Source: Pomphorhynchus laevis
Taxonomy: Eukaryota > Acanthocephala > Palaeacanthocephala > Echinorhynchida > Pomphorhynchidae
Direction: 5' to 3'
NCBI GenBank assembly: GCA_012934845.2
Contig: WNNJ02002567.1
Coordinates: 27,649 to 91,648 of the forward strand
DNA length: 64,000 bases
In this document: piece by piece, positions 22,531 through 35,476 of the stretch
How positions within the stretch are numbered: the stretch's first letter is position 1
Layout of the letters: the number at the start of each line of letters is the position of its first letter
The notes under the pieces: model-generated
The model's database searches: none
Told to the model about the DNA's origin: nothing
Seen by the model: the letters and a program-made list of their open reading frames with translations, nothing else
Program-made: the position numbers and the translations under genes

Positions 22531-23559
22531 GCTGCAGTTTCATTGTAATCCTTTTTCCTTGAAATGTTGCATTCTATGTGAAATAAAAGTTACATTCAAT
22601 GCTTTCAGATGGAAAATAAATTGTCACCCAATGCAATGCGATCCCTAATTAGTTGTGTATTCGAAAGGCCATTACAAACCGTTGTAAATTTGATAACATG
22701 ACTCACATATTTATTGGACCACGAATGCGAATGATAGTGTTAAATGCTTTTCTTTTGTATAATTCTATCTATTGGTGATTTAGTTATCCATCTTCATTAT
22801 TTAAAAATTTAATCAGTATTCATTTTAAACAAATTTCTAGACTAAATATTTAGTCCTCTTACAGTATATTGAATAATTATCAATTACCCAATATTTATGT
22901 CATCACCGGATGTTTATTCGTATTATGACTCATTATCTGTTTTGTCATTTTACTGTTGCGATTTGGTTATATTTGGTCCTATTGAGATTTGGTTATTTTG
23001 TCATTTCTTTCCTGTTAAGAATTGGTTTCCTATTGAGATTTGGTTAGTATTCCTCAGAAAATTAGTTTCCTAAGGAATACTAAGAAAATTGCATTTCAGA
23101 AAATTGGTTTTCTGAAGATGTTTGCATCTCCAGAAAATCAGTAATTTTCTGAAGATAGCGAAATATCAAATAAAATGTGCATCCTTTCTTTGATCCAGCT
23201 CCAATAATTCTTTACAAATATATGTATTAAGTATCATGTCATACTTAATAAGCGTATCTGTTTGGTCTTTAATTATTTAATCTGCATCTTGCTTTTTAAT
23301 TATATAAAAGCACTCAGAAAAATTTACATTATTCTGCCATTTGATTTTTATGTGCACTTTGCTTACCATTACAGAAACGAGATATTTGGATTATCTAAAA
23401 GAAACAAAACTGTTGACGATTTCCCGGATATAATTTTTAGATAGAGATTATTTACTACAAGAACAAAAACATGCACCTAATAAGAAAATACATAAGGTGA
23501 AAAACAGGAACCAGAAGTCCGGAGACAATCATAATTGCATTCAAAAATAGTCTCTATTA
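22531..23559. other. AT-rich stretch with a short Penelope-type end at 23,111-23,210
   Basis: No gene recognised. At 23,111-23,210 the order TCTGAAGATAGCGAAATATC, then CCTTTCTTTGATCCAGCTCC repeats one arm of the palindrome at 53.97-54.13 kb, with its internal hairpin lost. Runs such as ATTGAGATTTGGTTA recur at 22,980-23,050. Confidence 0.5.
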
Positions 23560-26465
23560 AAACTGATTGGGGGTCAGGGCATCCATTCAAACTGGTCAGG
23601 GCATCCATTCAAACTGATCAGGGCACCACTCACGGTCTCTCTCATACACCTAAGGTCCAGTAGATGCGAACAATGGTGGGGAATCTCGAGATGAAAAGCT
23701 TGAGAAACCTGTCTTTGCTCTGGGGGACGTCTTCTAGAAAAGAAGACTAATCCCGAGATAGCCCAGGTGCACCATCTACCGCATCTGAACACTTCCTCTT
23801 AAAGATATATGCTGGGCTCATTTCAAGGCCCATCTAGTTCTCTTCAGTACACTTTTAAATGTATTAAAGTCTGATCCAGCCGACCATTTAACCGTAATGA
23901 TAAACCTCAGGTATCTTATCTTAATCGATGTGTAAAGACTAGGAGTGGTTGATTATTCAGAATGTTAGAGAGATGAGAGTGTTAGTCTTTTTAATTTTTT
24001 CTTTGTCGCCGGGGGCATTTATGATCACCACCTGCAATTTGGGTGAGTTTAGAAGAAGATTGGATGGGGTTAGTTCGTCTTTGAATCTTAAAAGAAGCGG
24101 CTAATGTCCGATATTACATATTTGCACCTGCGTCAAGAAAACAGGGATGTGGTATCATTAGCGTATACGCTTAAATGTTGTTGGTGTTTAAAAGGTTTAA
24201 AATTATAATGAAGGCAGCACGGTATAATATAGGTGACAGCGGGGAGCCTTGAGGCACACCTGTAATAGAATAGAACTGACGTGCATCAGATTCGTCTTCA
24301 TATAAGAACCGTTTATATACAGCGAAATCTCCATCCAGTTAAAAATTCTCGCAGGCAACCCGAAGGATCTGAGAGTAGAGATAACCAAAGGAATGGAGAT
24401 ACTGTTAAATGCATCGGAAAAGTCCAGAAAAACCGCCACAACAAGCTAATGACTGTTATCTTGGCAAAACTGATGCACTTCCTCAATTGGTGAATGAACG
24501 GAGCGATTTTTTTCAAACACATAAAAACCTGGTACGATTAAATTATGCTTACAATATGGGCGCGGATTCTACGCCCAAGCGCTTTTTCGTATATGAATAT
24601 AAGGGAGTTTTGAATTGAAATGGGCCTCAGATATTTAGGATATGTAGATTTTTTTGCTAAAAATACCCTTCAGCTAATGTTTATACCTTCTATATCGGAC
24701 GGGGTGGCTAAAAGCATTGTGATGTCAACCTCCTTTCTCTGACTGTTTGTCAAAAGCTGACAGTCCCGAGTAGAGAGTGACGCTTTGGTTTTAGATTTAC
24801 GGACGTTGCGCCCTGGAGTTCAGGATACCTGCAACAGATAAGTCCTAACTGAAATCACCCAAGGGTTATATTGGTTGGGGATATTGAGTGGCCATATAAT
24901 TGTGATGGGATAGTGACTCGTTCATAGCTTTGTCAAGGCATATGCTACCAATCCAACCCGATGCTCTCTCCTTCCAGCTAACAAATCTCTCATTCTTAAA
25001 TATCTTTTTAAGGGAAGACTGGGAATAGTTAAGAAGAACAATCCTCGCCCTATTCTTACTCAGCTTGAGTATATATTTGGAGCTTTAGTATTCTTTCGAG
25101 AGGGCCTGTCGGAAGGAAACATATATTGGGAAGGTGCAGCATCTTTTCTAGGACCTTGAGTTATGTCGGAGTGGGATTGAATATGCGACCTTTATAGGTA
25201 GTCGAAAGTATCGCGGTAGCTTGAAATGGGAGGTAGAATTAAATCGAGTCCGACACGCATTTCCTACAACAAGGAAGTGTTGGATAGCTGCTTTAAAAAT
25301 GGTAATTCTGATATGATAAAAATGAAACCGCCTCCTTAACAAAGTATCTTTCTATAACCGCAACAAAATAGGTCGTGCGATGTGGACAACTGTTGGCGCG
25401 ACTGTTCAATACAGCTTTAACTACCACTTCACCTGTAGCAGTAGTTTGTCGAGAAAAGAATTTGATTTTGTGCAATGAAAGGTGGGGGACTGTGATTTAT
25501 AAAGAAGATATTCGTTACTGGTTCTGCAAAGTGCTGCATTAATTTAACGACCAGTTTTGTCGTTGAAGTCGCCAAATAACATGTCATAGTTGTCCTAATA
25601 TACGATCCAAAAGGTCACGGTTCTTGTGAATCTCTCTCAGTCGAATATAGATATTGGCTATGCTGATACATTTACCGTTCTTTCAGAGTGTTATCGCTAA
25701 GCAAGATAGTGCTAGGCATGAATAGTTCAGTAAGATGGAAGATCTTAAATGGCTCTTAACTAAGGTTAGCAAACCTTTAGATGAAGAGGAGTAGTGTGTG
25801 TAGTTAACTACCCACACCACTCACTACCCACTTCATGGAGTGAAGCACATAAGTATCCACTTCACGGAGTGAAGTGGGTAGTTATGTGCTTTGGTCAAAA
25901 TCGAGTAATGTCATTGGGAACTGAATAGATCTAGATTCATGAAAGACTATAACATCTGTATCTCGGTCAGATAGAAGGCTAATGGCAGAAGTACCTCCTG
26001 AATTCCACTGACTGATGTTCAGTGAAAACGGTTCGAGATTACTTCCCATGCAATTTGTGTCACTATGAGGAACATCTGAACCCACTATTTAAGTCCAGAG
26101 GAGGGAAGATTGCCCTTCCTCTATACGATTCTAGCAGCGAGACCACCGAACTTTTATTTGCTGGGGTCATTATCATCATGTCCCTTAAGTTTTCACTTAT
26201 TGTGCTCCTTTATCATGCGAAGTGGGAAAGCACCGCTTAGGGACGAGGCTCGTTTAGAGAAAGCTTGATCAAAATTCGTCGGAATTGCAGGGGGTGTCAT
26301 CACCACCTATGCTAGCCTCCTGATCAACGCTTCCATCGATTTCATGTTTACAAAGATTCTATTATCGATTATCTTGAGAATGTCATCCATAGTTGGACCT
26401 GCTCTTCTTGTAACATCGTTGAAACCAGGATTGGCAACCTGCATGGTGGACTTCAACTTCTTAGC
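23560..26465 (-). mobile_element. LINE family A, heavily decayed copy (ORF1 end plus ORF2)
   Basis: On the minus strand, ORF2 begins near 26,046 (LEPFSLNISQWNSGG, VIVFHESRSIQ). It passes the linker region around 25,150-25,340 (LRRRFHFYHIRITIF), RT at 24,440-24,200 (VFLDFSDAFNSISIPLV), and the C-terminal part at 23,790-23,600 (WAISGLVFFSRRRPPEQ). About 400 bp of ORF1 C-terminus precede it up to 26,465. Many stops and frame changes are scattered over it. A 22-bp unit (GGTCAGGGCATCCATTCAAACT) is duplicated in tandem at 23,572-23,615 in the ORF2 end. The 5' truncation point abuts the next LINE-A. Confidence 0.85.
25843..25892. repeat. Two-step hairpin inside decayed LINE-A
   Basis: AAGCACATAA pairs with TTATGTGCTT as the outer arms, and CCACTTCA pairs with TGAAGTGG inside, around a CGGAG loop. 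A further TAGTTAACTA palindrome lies just upstream at 25,801. The intact LINE-A lacks this symmetrical structure, so it arose locally. Confidence 0.7.
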
Positions 26466-26469
26466 TAGG

Positions 26470-29440
26470 TGCCACTTTTTTACTTAGGCCTTGAAGGCCG
26501 TGATCATCTTCATAAAAGAACTGATTGGCGTACAGCCGTATCTCCACCCTGTTATCAATTCTCGCAGGCAACCCGATGGACCTAAGAGAACAGATAACAA
26601 AGGGAATGGAAATGCTGTCAAATGCAACGGAAAAATCAAGGAAAACAGCCACAAAGAGCTGATGACTGTTGTCCTGACAGAGTCGGTGCACCTCACCAAC
26701 TGCCGAATGGACCAAGCGACCTTTGACAAACCCATAGAGACTTGGTAGGATTAAGTTACGTCTACTTAGATGGTCGCGAACTCTACGCGAAAGCGCAAGC
26801 TTTCGTAGATGGATATGAGGGAGTTTTGTATCGAAATAGAGCGCAGATCTTTAATGATGAGACAGTTTTTTTTCCTAAAAATATTCTGCGGCTTATATTA
26901 ATGCCGGCCACATCGGATGGTGAGGCTAACAGCATAGTGATGGCGAATTCTCTTCTCTGATCAACTGTCAAAAGCTGACAAACACGAGAAGATAGTGGGG
27001 CATGGGATATGGAGGTGTCCGAAAGTAAACCCCACCCGTTCATGATCTCGGTAACCGATTAATCCTTGATCATGAAGCCTCCCCAAGGCGGGACTGTTTG
27101 GGGAGATTAAGTGGCTCCATAATTATGTGGGGTTAGTGACTCCTCCAAAACTTTGTCAAGACTTATGCTGTCAATCTAATCTAATGCTCTCTCCTTCCAG
27201 CAGACAAACTTATCCTTCTTTAATATCTCCCAGAAGAAAGACTGAGATAGATTAAGACCAACAATGTTCGCCCTATATCTACTCAGCTTGAACTATATCT
27301 AGTGATCCAATATTCTATCGAGAGAGCCGGCTTGATGAAAACAGAACGATTAGGAAGGTTTTGCATTTTAGATAGGACCCTGAGTTTCGATGGAGTGGGA
27401 TTAAATAAACGACCTTTATAAGTGGTCGAAAGCATCGTGGTAGCTTGTGAAGAGAGATAGGAATTGAATCGGGTCAGACTCGCATTTCCTACGACTGAAA
27501 AGAGTCAGATCGCTACCTGGAAGAATGATATTCTGATTGGATCAAAAAAAAACTTCCTCCTCAGCAGCGTGTCTAATAACCGTCAGCGAAGTAAGTCATG
27601 TGAGGTGGACAGTTGTCGCGACTACTCAATACAGGTAGGCTTTAGCAGACACCTCTCGTGTAGCAGTAGTATGTCAAGGAGTGATTTTTTGTGCAATGAA
27701 ATGTAAGGGTGGTGATTTTTGTATAAGATACACGTTCCTAGATATGCTAAGTGCTGCATTAACCCAACGACTAGTTATATCGTTGAAGTCAATGTGTATC
27801 ATGTAGTAGCCGCTTCCTAAAATTCGGACCAGGAGGTCACGATTCTTGTGGATTTCCCCCGGCCGGATGTAGATTTGGCTATGCTGATGCGTTTACCGTT
27901 CTTGACAAGTGATATAACTAAACAAGACATGAGTGAACACGAGTTGTTTAATAATAGAAAGGACCTTAAGGAGCATTTACTAAGGTTAAAAGACCTTGAG
28001 AAGAAGATGAGTGTGGAGAGGTTATGTAAGGAGTGAATTGTGAATAGATGTGCTTATGGATAAAACGATTTATGTCCTAGGTATACGGATAGACCACGTC
28101 TTCTGAAGGACTACAACATATGCATATCTACCAGATAGAAGCTTAAGAGCAGAAACACCTCCCGAATTCCACTGAATAATATTCAGTGAAAATGGCTCTT
28201 GAGTACTTCTCATTGCGGTAATGTTACCGTAGTGGGACGTTCTTCACCCAGTCAGAACTAGAGGCGGAAAGGTTTCTCTTCCCACATCCTGTACCAACAT
28301 ATTAAGTCGCTTGCCTACGGGCGTTATCTTCACTTTCCTCCATATTCTCGCAATTGCCAATAGCTCAAAGATCTTTCCGCGTGAGCTTTATTGATGCGAT
28401 GGTCTGAGACGGTCCTGCTCCCTTCTTAGATAATAATGGTTTCTTTTTAGTGTTTGTCATCCCTAGAGAAGGTGAATTTAGTGATTCTACCAAATTATAA
28501 ACCAACTTCTTTACCAGTTTTCAATGTGGGCCAAAGAGGCTTTATATTTTCCATTAATGTATTTTAATATTTCAACGTCAGACATCCTGTTATTATTATC
28601 ATTCCTACCTGCCGACCCGCAAGTTTCCGCGAAACTTTTTGGTTTCACAGCCAAAAACTGATATCCCTTGAAGGCCTTGCATTTCCTAGACTACGCAGGA
28701 TAATTTCTGTTACAGTGTGTGCAAACCGATTTTAGTTCGCATTTGTCTGTGTGATTATCAGAGGAGCCGCATACCCCGCATTTATGTGGAATGTCGCAGC
28801 CTGCTGCCCAGTGCCCCCACTGATGACAATTGTTGCAGTGGTCGGAGTCGAAGTCGATCATAGTAAATTTCAAATTGTACCATAAAGAGGATGAACTTGG
28901 AATTAGATAATTGAATTGCTTCGTCAATCGGAGCCTGACGGAAAGCCACCGGTATAGGTAGCCCTTTCTTTCCATTTATAAGTCGCAAATTTTTAATATT
29001 ATAATAATTTTTCAGTGAGGAAATATTAACCTCCGACAAGAAGGTTGGAATGTTTGTTACTTTAACCATATCCTGGATTGGCTTGAAGGATAAGTTATTC
29101 AAATCCGCATATCTACTCTTGAAAAAATCTATGTACGCGTTTGCGAGATCTGCTGTATAGAAAGAGATTTTTTGTTCCCTTTCATATTATTTGATAGTGT
29201 TAAACAATAATCTTTTTTATATTATTCTTAAAAATTGCGAATAAACTTATTATATTGAATAAGTTTTTCCTTTCGAAGGCACCAACAACTTGATGCATAT
29301 TAGATTTGATAGTTTAGGTATCGGAGGAGTTTTCCCTTTTTTGAATCAAAATACGAAACAAACTCATTTACCTCATCCTTTGCATTGCCTGTAAATTTCA
29401 TACTTACTGAATCCTTTTATGTACCGATGTTAACTGCCAT
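26470..29440 (-). mobile_element. LINE family A, heavily decayed copy lacking its 3' end
   Basis: On the minus strand, ORF1 covers about 29,400-28,250, including NNLSFKPIQDMVKVTNIP, RLINGKKGLPIPVAF and the knuckles CNNCHQWGHWAAGC and CGVCGSSDNHTDKC. ORF2 follows from about 28,217, with the linker LSSRVCQLLTVDQRREFAIT near 26,980 and RT VAVFLDFSVAFDSISIPFV near 26,640. It stops within the FYYEDD block at 26,490, before the YADD box, where the neighbouring copy begins. Multiple frame changes make it inactive. It is the same orientation as its neighbour, which gives a tandem arrangement. Confidence 0.85.
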
Positions 29441-29454
29441 TCGTCGAAAATTTT

Positions 29455-30270
29455 TGATATCATTTTTAAGTTAATAATAAGGATTTTATTAAATCACAAA
29501 ACATAAATGCAAAAATAGTCATAACAGTAAGTTAAAGATTGTCAGTTAAGGACAGAAACCACAGCTACAATTCATTTCTTCCTTGCAGTTTTCCCTTTCT
29601 TCTATGGCCTCAAATCTAGGAGGATCTGAGCCCCCAGTCGATCCAACACGCCGCCTTCCGACTGAACCACCGGGGTCTTTCACCCCTCCCGACGAATCTA
29701 ATCTGTGCGGATTATGCTGGGTAAACGAAAGACGAGGATTTTAAGAAACCTCAACCTTTGCTCTGGGGGACGTCCTCTTGAAAAAAGACTAATCCCGAGA
29801 TAGCCCAGGTGCCCCAAAGGCGCACCTGGGTTTTTCCTTTCAACGACATATGCTGAGTCCGTTTCAGGGCCCACCTAGCTTTCTTTAGGATACGTTTAAG
29901 TCTATCCAGGTTAGATTTCGCCGATCAGTTCACCGTAACGGTGAACCCCATGTATTTTACTCGACTTGTGAAGGTGGGGAGTGGTTCAGAGGCAAATATG
30001 GAGGAGAGCGCAGGGAGTGCTAATCTCTTAAGTTTTGCTTTGTAGCAGGGGTGCCATGAAGGACGACCACTTTCGATTAAGCGGAGTTTAAAATAAGATT
30101 GGATTTGGGTAGCTGGTCTTTTAATCTTAAAAATACGGCTGATGTCAGAAACTACCTCTTTGCAACTGTGTCCAGAGAACAGGGCTGGAGGGGCATCAGC
30201 ATACATCACAAGACGTTGTTCGCGTTTAAATATTTTGAATAGGTTAATGGAGGCAGCAAGATACAAGATC
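29455..30270 (-). mobile_element. LINE family A 3' fragment (RT palm, C-terminus, tail)
   Basis: The minus strand reads MYLAASINLFKIFKREQRLV, a degenerate YAD box and FTSRVKYMGFTVTVN, then the C-terminal region near 29,600-29,800, and ends at about 29,460-29,500 in AATAAAATCCTTATTATTA, a plausible family-A 3' end. From 29,803 upward it is nearly identical to 1,670-2,140, and it is joined to the same LINE-B in the same position. Confidence 0.85.
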
Positions 30271-31578
30271 TTTTCTTTATGAGAAATGATCTCTTACCAG
30301 AGGAAAGAAAATTACAGAAAGCGGCACTTACTGAACTTTAAGATCGTAAAGCGAAGAGTGAAAATAGTTTGATTATTAAAAATTTTCGAATAGTGCGGCG
30401 CAGAATCTCTACACGTTCTTGGATCCGTTCCAAACCTTCAGAAGTGAGCAAGGATGCTCTTCGTCTACTCTGTCGCACCACCTATAAGCTCCCTCTAGTT
30501 TTTTTATCCGAAGAATTATACCTCTATTACTATTGGGTTGTTCCCGACGTAGTTCAGTCTACGAACATCTTCCCCAATTTGCGCATACTTTACACAAACA
30601 TACTTTGCATTTACTATGAATTAGATAAATTGACGGTGCGTTTGTCGAATACGCGTTACGATATAATAGCTCTTACTGAGACCTGGCTAATTATAGGCAT
30701 ACTTGATTCTGAAATAAGTATCGAGGGATATCCTCTCATTCGTGGGAATAGACAATGCCGCATGGTTGGTGGTGTTGTTCTTTATATAAGAGACTCATTA
30801 TCTGTAAAAATAGTCGAATCTAGTAATTCTTCGTCTGAATGTGATTATTTGTGGGTATCTATTAACCAAGGAATTAGGAACCTAATGTTCGGTATATTTT
30901 ACCGACCTTCGTGTTCGTCAACTGCCTCTTCAATCCTTTTTGCTTAGTTATGTAAAAATGTCTAAAGAGGGAGATTTGGTTATCGTAGGATACTTTAATA
31001 TGCCAAAAGTAAACTGGAAGGTTTATGTTCCCATTAGTGGATGTGATCATGGCTCTTGTGAACTCTTAGAAGTTTTTAATACTTTAAACTTATTTCAGCA
31101 TGTCTATGAGCATACGCGATATAGGAAGGATAAGTCTTCTTTGCTCGACATTTGTCTTACTGTCAAGGAGAATGCTATTGGGAATATTAAGTACGGTCAT
31201 CCAATCGGTTCAAGTGATCATGCTACCATCGATTTTCTTATTAACCTTGATCTCAAGGTATCTTCTAATTGTAATAAATTGCCGAATTTCAAGAAAGCCG
31301 ATTATTTCACTATTATAACTCTTCTCTCAAATATTCAATGACCCAACCCTTATATTTTAGGAATACAGCCAGCGTGGAACTTTTTCCGAAATACTTTACT
31401 CTCAATATTATTGGCACATACACCTGTATGCTCTATTCGGAAAAGACGGAAGCATCCTGTATGGGTGGATGCGTCCATACGATCTCTTCTAGTAAAACGA
31501 GATCGCGCTTTCCTGGATTTCAAACGGGATATTAGATCTTTCTCCTCATACAAGGTTATTAAAAATATAGTCACTTCG
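29803..31578. repeat. Second copy of a 1.78-kb duplicated block (first copy 1,670-3,445)
   Basis: The block holds the LINE-A RT piece, the A/B junction and the LINE-B ORF1 end plus endonuclease. It matches 1,670-3,445 at a constant offset of 28,133 bp with only a small number of substitutions in the parts compared. Both copies carry the same junction and the same frame change in LINE-B. Confidence 0.9.
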
Positions 31579-31589
31579 ATTAAACGAAG

Positions 31590-31679
31590 TGTTAAGATCC
31601 AAAGTGAGGCTAAAGTAGCTTTATTGAAAACATCTACAAAACAAATAACATTAAAACACAAGTTAGTTAATTCACGACA
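31590..31679 (-). repeat. 3' LTR of the gypsy-like element
   Basis: Ninety bases bounded by TGTTAAG and CACGACA on the plus strand. It appears identical to the copy at 35,387-35,476 and is preceded by the target copy CGAAG. Confidence 0.93.
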
Positions 31680-34600
31680 TTCTCCTCCGCCAAACATAAT
31701 CTCGTAGATACGCGGGAGTAGCTTTATTTCGCACGGGTCTTTCGTTGCTCTGCATAATTTCATTTCCTTTCTCGTCGGATATTTTGAAAGTATCGTTTAA
31801 AGTATCGTCGTCCGTACTCACAGTTTTATCGTCGCTGTAGCTGGTATCAGGGTTATAGCTGCTTTCAATATCATCTTTAGTAGTAGTTGTAAGTTGTGAT
31901 GTATCGTTCGTACATTCATGATCTTCTATCATTAGATTTTGGCAGCTATCTCCACCTGACAACCGTTGTCCGATATCGAAACCGGGAGCCACGTCCCTTA
32001 AAGAAACCGCACCTTGTCGTTGATTAGGATATTCGATGATAGCGTATTTGTTGTTAGCAGTCACAAGTTTAGCTGGACAACCTATTGGTTCATATTTCGA
32101 TTCACGTCTATGATTCCGGACAAGTACAGATGCACCATCGGTCATCCATTTTGGAAACGTTTTGCCTTCATTACTCTTTCTGGGGTAAGAAAATATCCGT
32201 TCGTGAGGTGTGTAGTTGGTTGAAGTACATAAAATACTCCTTATGCTATTGAGTGCTCTTGGTAATATTATTTGCCACTGATGAATAGACATTCGTTCAC
32301 TTCGTAACGTGGTAGTTATAGCTGTCCAAATTGTTGAATTGTATCGTTCGCATTGCCCGTTACCTCTTGGGTTGTACGGTGTTGTGGAACTGCTAGCGAT
32401 TCCTCTCTCACTGAGAAATTGTCTGACATCCGATGACAGAAACGACGTACCTCTATCCGAATGAATATATTCTGGACAACCAAAAATAGCAAATATTTCG
32501 TCCAAACAATGACACACAGTTTTAGCAGACATATCGGGACACGCGTAGGCAAAAGGAAACCGACTATACTCATCAATCACAACAAGGAGGAAACGGGATC
32601 TTGAATTACTCGGTAATGGTTCTTTGAAATCTATGCATAATCGCTCAAAAGGGCGGGTAGCTTTAATTACATGAGCCGTACAGGTATTTGAAAATCGAGG
32701 CTTAGAAAATTTACAAGCTTCACAACGTTCACAAATATTTTTCACATCATTTACTGAGAATGGAAGATTCCGTGATCTGACATAATGAGTTAACCGTCGT
32801 ACACCGGGGTGACATAATGATTCGTGAAGTTCTCGTAATCCTTTATCGAAATTTGAAGTAGCACATATTCTAGATAAGGTATCTGCTGGTCCATTTAAAG
32901 ATCCCGGGCGGTAGAATATTTCAAAATCGTAATTGGCCAATTCTGATTTCCAGCGTTGGATTTTGTCGTTTTTTTTATTTTTGCTTCCGTTTAGTTGATT
33001 GAATATAAAACTAACTGATCTTTGGTCTGTGACGATTTTAAAATGCCTTCCGATAAGAAAATGTCGCCACTTAATAAGGGATTCCACTATGGCTAAAGCC
33101 TCTTTCTCGATTGCTGCCCATCTCTGCTCGCTTACAGAAAGTTTTCTTGAAAAAAAAACGCAATCGGACGACCGTCTCCGTTCAGTGTAGCCGCAATGCA
33201 CGTTTCAGAAGCGTCTGTCTCGACTGTTAGCGCTTGAGCGTTATCGATGTGGTATAAAGAAGCACTCGCAATATCTGCTTTAAGCTTTTCAAATGACAGT
33301 TTTGATTCAGCGTTCATAGGGAATGAAGCGTTTCTCAAGAATTTAATCTTTTGTGAAAATTCTGGTATCCAAGACGAGTAGTAAGCAGAGTTCAATACTT
33401 CGTTGTAAGGATCTGACATCGTAGGGGGGAAGTTCATGTAAAGCCTGCAATCTGTCCGGATCTGGTTTCAGTACTCCTTGACAAATTAAGTAGCCGAGAA
33501 GCTTTATTTCTTTCTTGTTAAATTCACATTTAGTTGTATTCATTGTGAGCCCGCACTTGGTAGCGACACTGTTGAATTTGCCCAGATTTTCGTCGTGTTC
33601 TTGTTGGGTCATTCCGCAAATTGTAATGTTATCTAGATAGGCAAATGTACTTTTTAATTCATTTGTTTCAATCATGTGATCCATACATCGCTGAAAGCAT
33701 GACACTGCATTCTTCAAAGCAAAGGGCAATCTCGCAAAGCGATATAATCTTCCATCTGCTTCAAAGGCAGTATATAGTCTATCGTCTGGATGTAGAGGAA
33801 CTTGATGATAAGCAGACTGTAAGTCAATTGTAGAAAACCATTTGTATTTACTAATTTCATACACAAGATCTTGTAAGTTTGGCAAAGGATAGGCATCCAG
33901 CAATGTATATTTATTTATTTATTGTTTATGAGTAATCAATAACAAGCCTGCGTTTATGTCTCTTCGAGCGCGTAACTACCACTTGAGCTCGCCATGGTGA
34001 AATACAAGGTTCGATAATCCCATCTTTCAATAACTTCTGAACCTCCGATCGAATAAAATCACGATCGGCTGGATTATACCGGCGAGACCTCGTTGCAATA
34101 GGAATGCAATGTTCATTTAGATGTGAAAATGGTCGAACTGGCTTGAAATCTATAGGTCGCAAAGCAGCAATTACCAATTCGTTTCTAGGACCATTCGATT
34201 TTAGTTTGAAACTCTTATGCTCATTCTTAAAATCCATCCCCAATATTGCTTCGGTACATAAGTCGTCCAGAACATGAAATATAATGTTTTTATAAATTTG
34301 GGACTTGTAGATGATGGGAGTAGTGACATGTCCTTTAGTTAACGTCTTGAAGCGATTAGTGGCCATTGTAATAGGCCGTATATCTCTGACGATAGGCAAT
34401 TTCATCTTACTCATAATATCAGTCCGAATAAAACTATAACAACTCCCTGTGTCAAACAAACACTCTGCTCTTTTGTTGCAAATGGATATTTGGTCTACAG
34501 CTTTTCGGTCAGACAGTATTGAAGAAATGCACGCAGAGTATTTATTACGACCGAATTGTGAAGATCGACACGCTCTTGCAAAATGTCCTTCCTTCTGACA

Positions 34601-35386
34601 TTTATGGCAAATTGAATTTTTTGCCGGACAAGATTCTCGACTATGCTTTGATTGACTTCCACAAAAAAAAGCACTTCCAATTACTTTTGATTGTTGCAAC
34701 TACTCTATCATTCATTTGTGCCAGTTGATCTGCCGCCTCTTCCTTTCTGCTGTCGGAAACATGAGCTAGTCGATAATAAGGTCCTTCGATTACCGTTGAA
34801 CGTTTTTCCGCACTTTCCATAGCTTTTGCAATTTCAAAAGCGTCTGTTAGTGTTAAGGTACAGTTTTCAAGTAAACGTTCTCTAATTTTCTTTGAGGAAA
34901 TACCCGCTATGAACGCATTTAGAATTGCCTGATCTCGGTGATCTTGTGCCGATACTTCTTCGAACTTACATTCTGAGGCTAGTTGCTTTAAACTATTAGT
35001 GTAGTGTTGAATATCTTCTGCATCTTCTTGTCTCCTCGCGAATAGTATATATCGAGCATAAATGACATTGGTCGGTCGCTCAAACATCGATCGAAGCGTC
35101 TTGATAGCTTCTGCATAATCAGACAGTTGTTGAATTGACTTGAAAATTTGAGGAGAAACGTAATTACGCAGTAACGTTAATCGAATCTCAGACGGAGCTC
35201 CGATGTGTTCGATAAACGCTTCGAATGTTGATAGCCAATGTTTCCAAATATCCGCTCCGTTTGCGTCTTATGTGTCTATTGTAAGTTTACTTGGCTGCAG
35301 ATATCGTGCATAATCAACGTTCGCCAATCCGTTTCCGACTGGGTCCATCTTGACAACAAAAGCTCACACAAATGTTTTCAATAAAT

Positions 35387-35476
35387 TGTTAAGATCCAAA
35401 GTGAGGCTAAAGTAGCTTTATTGAAAACATCTACAAAACAAATAACATTAAAACACAAGTTAGTTAATTCACGACA
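35387..35476 (-). repeat. 5' LTR of the gypsy-like element
   Basis: Partner of 31,590-31,679, followed by the second target copy CGAAG. LINE-B coding sequence resumes directly after it. Confidence 0.93.

Larger units (their letters stand above)
31590..35476 (-). mobile_element. Gypsy-like LTR retrotransposon, broken but young
   Basis: A fossil LTR element of 3,887 bp, minus orientation, inserted in LINE-B. It has TG...CA-bounded 90-bp LTRs and flanking 5-bp target copies (CGAAG at 31,585-31,589 and 35,477-35,481). Parts, 5' to 3' and approximate: gag-like region with a CCHC knuckle (35.3-34.5 kb), retropepsin-like protease (near 34.4 kb), reverse transcriptase (about 33.95-33.4 kb), RNase H (33.4-32.95 kb), and integrase with an HHCC-type zinc site and DDE core (32.9-32.0 kb). 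No envelope gene is apparent. The coding region is broken in several places. The LTRs appear identical, which implies recent insertion. The 90-bp LTRs are short for the family. Confidence 0.9.

Noticed and set aside
32014-33190. Plus-strand ORFs across the LTR element
   Set aside because: Shadows of the minus-strand pol region.
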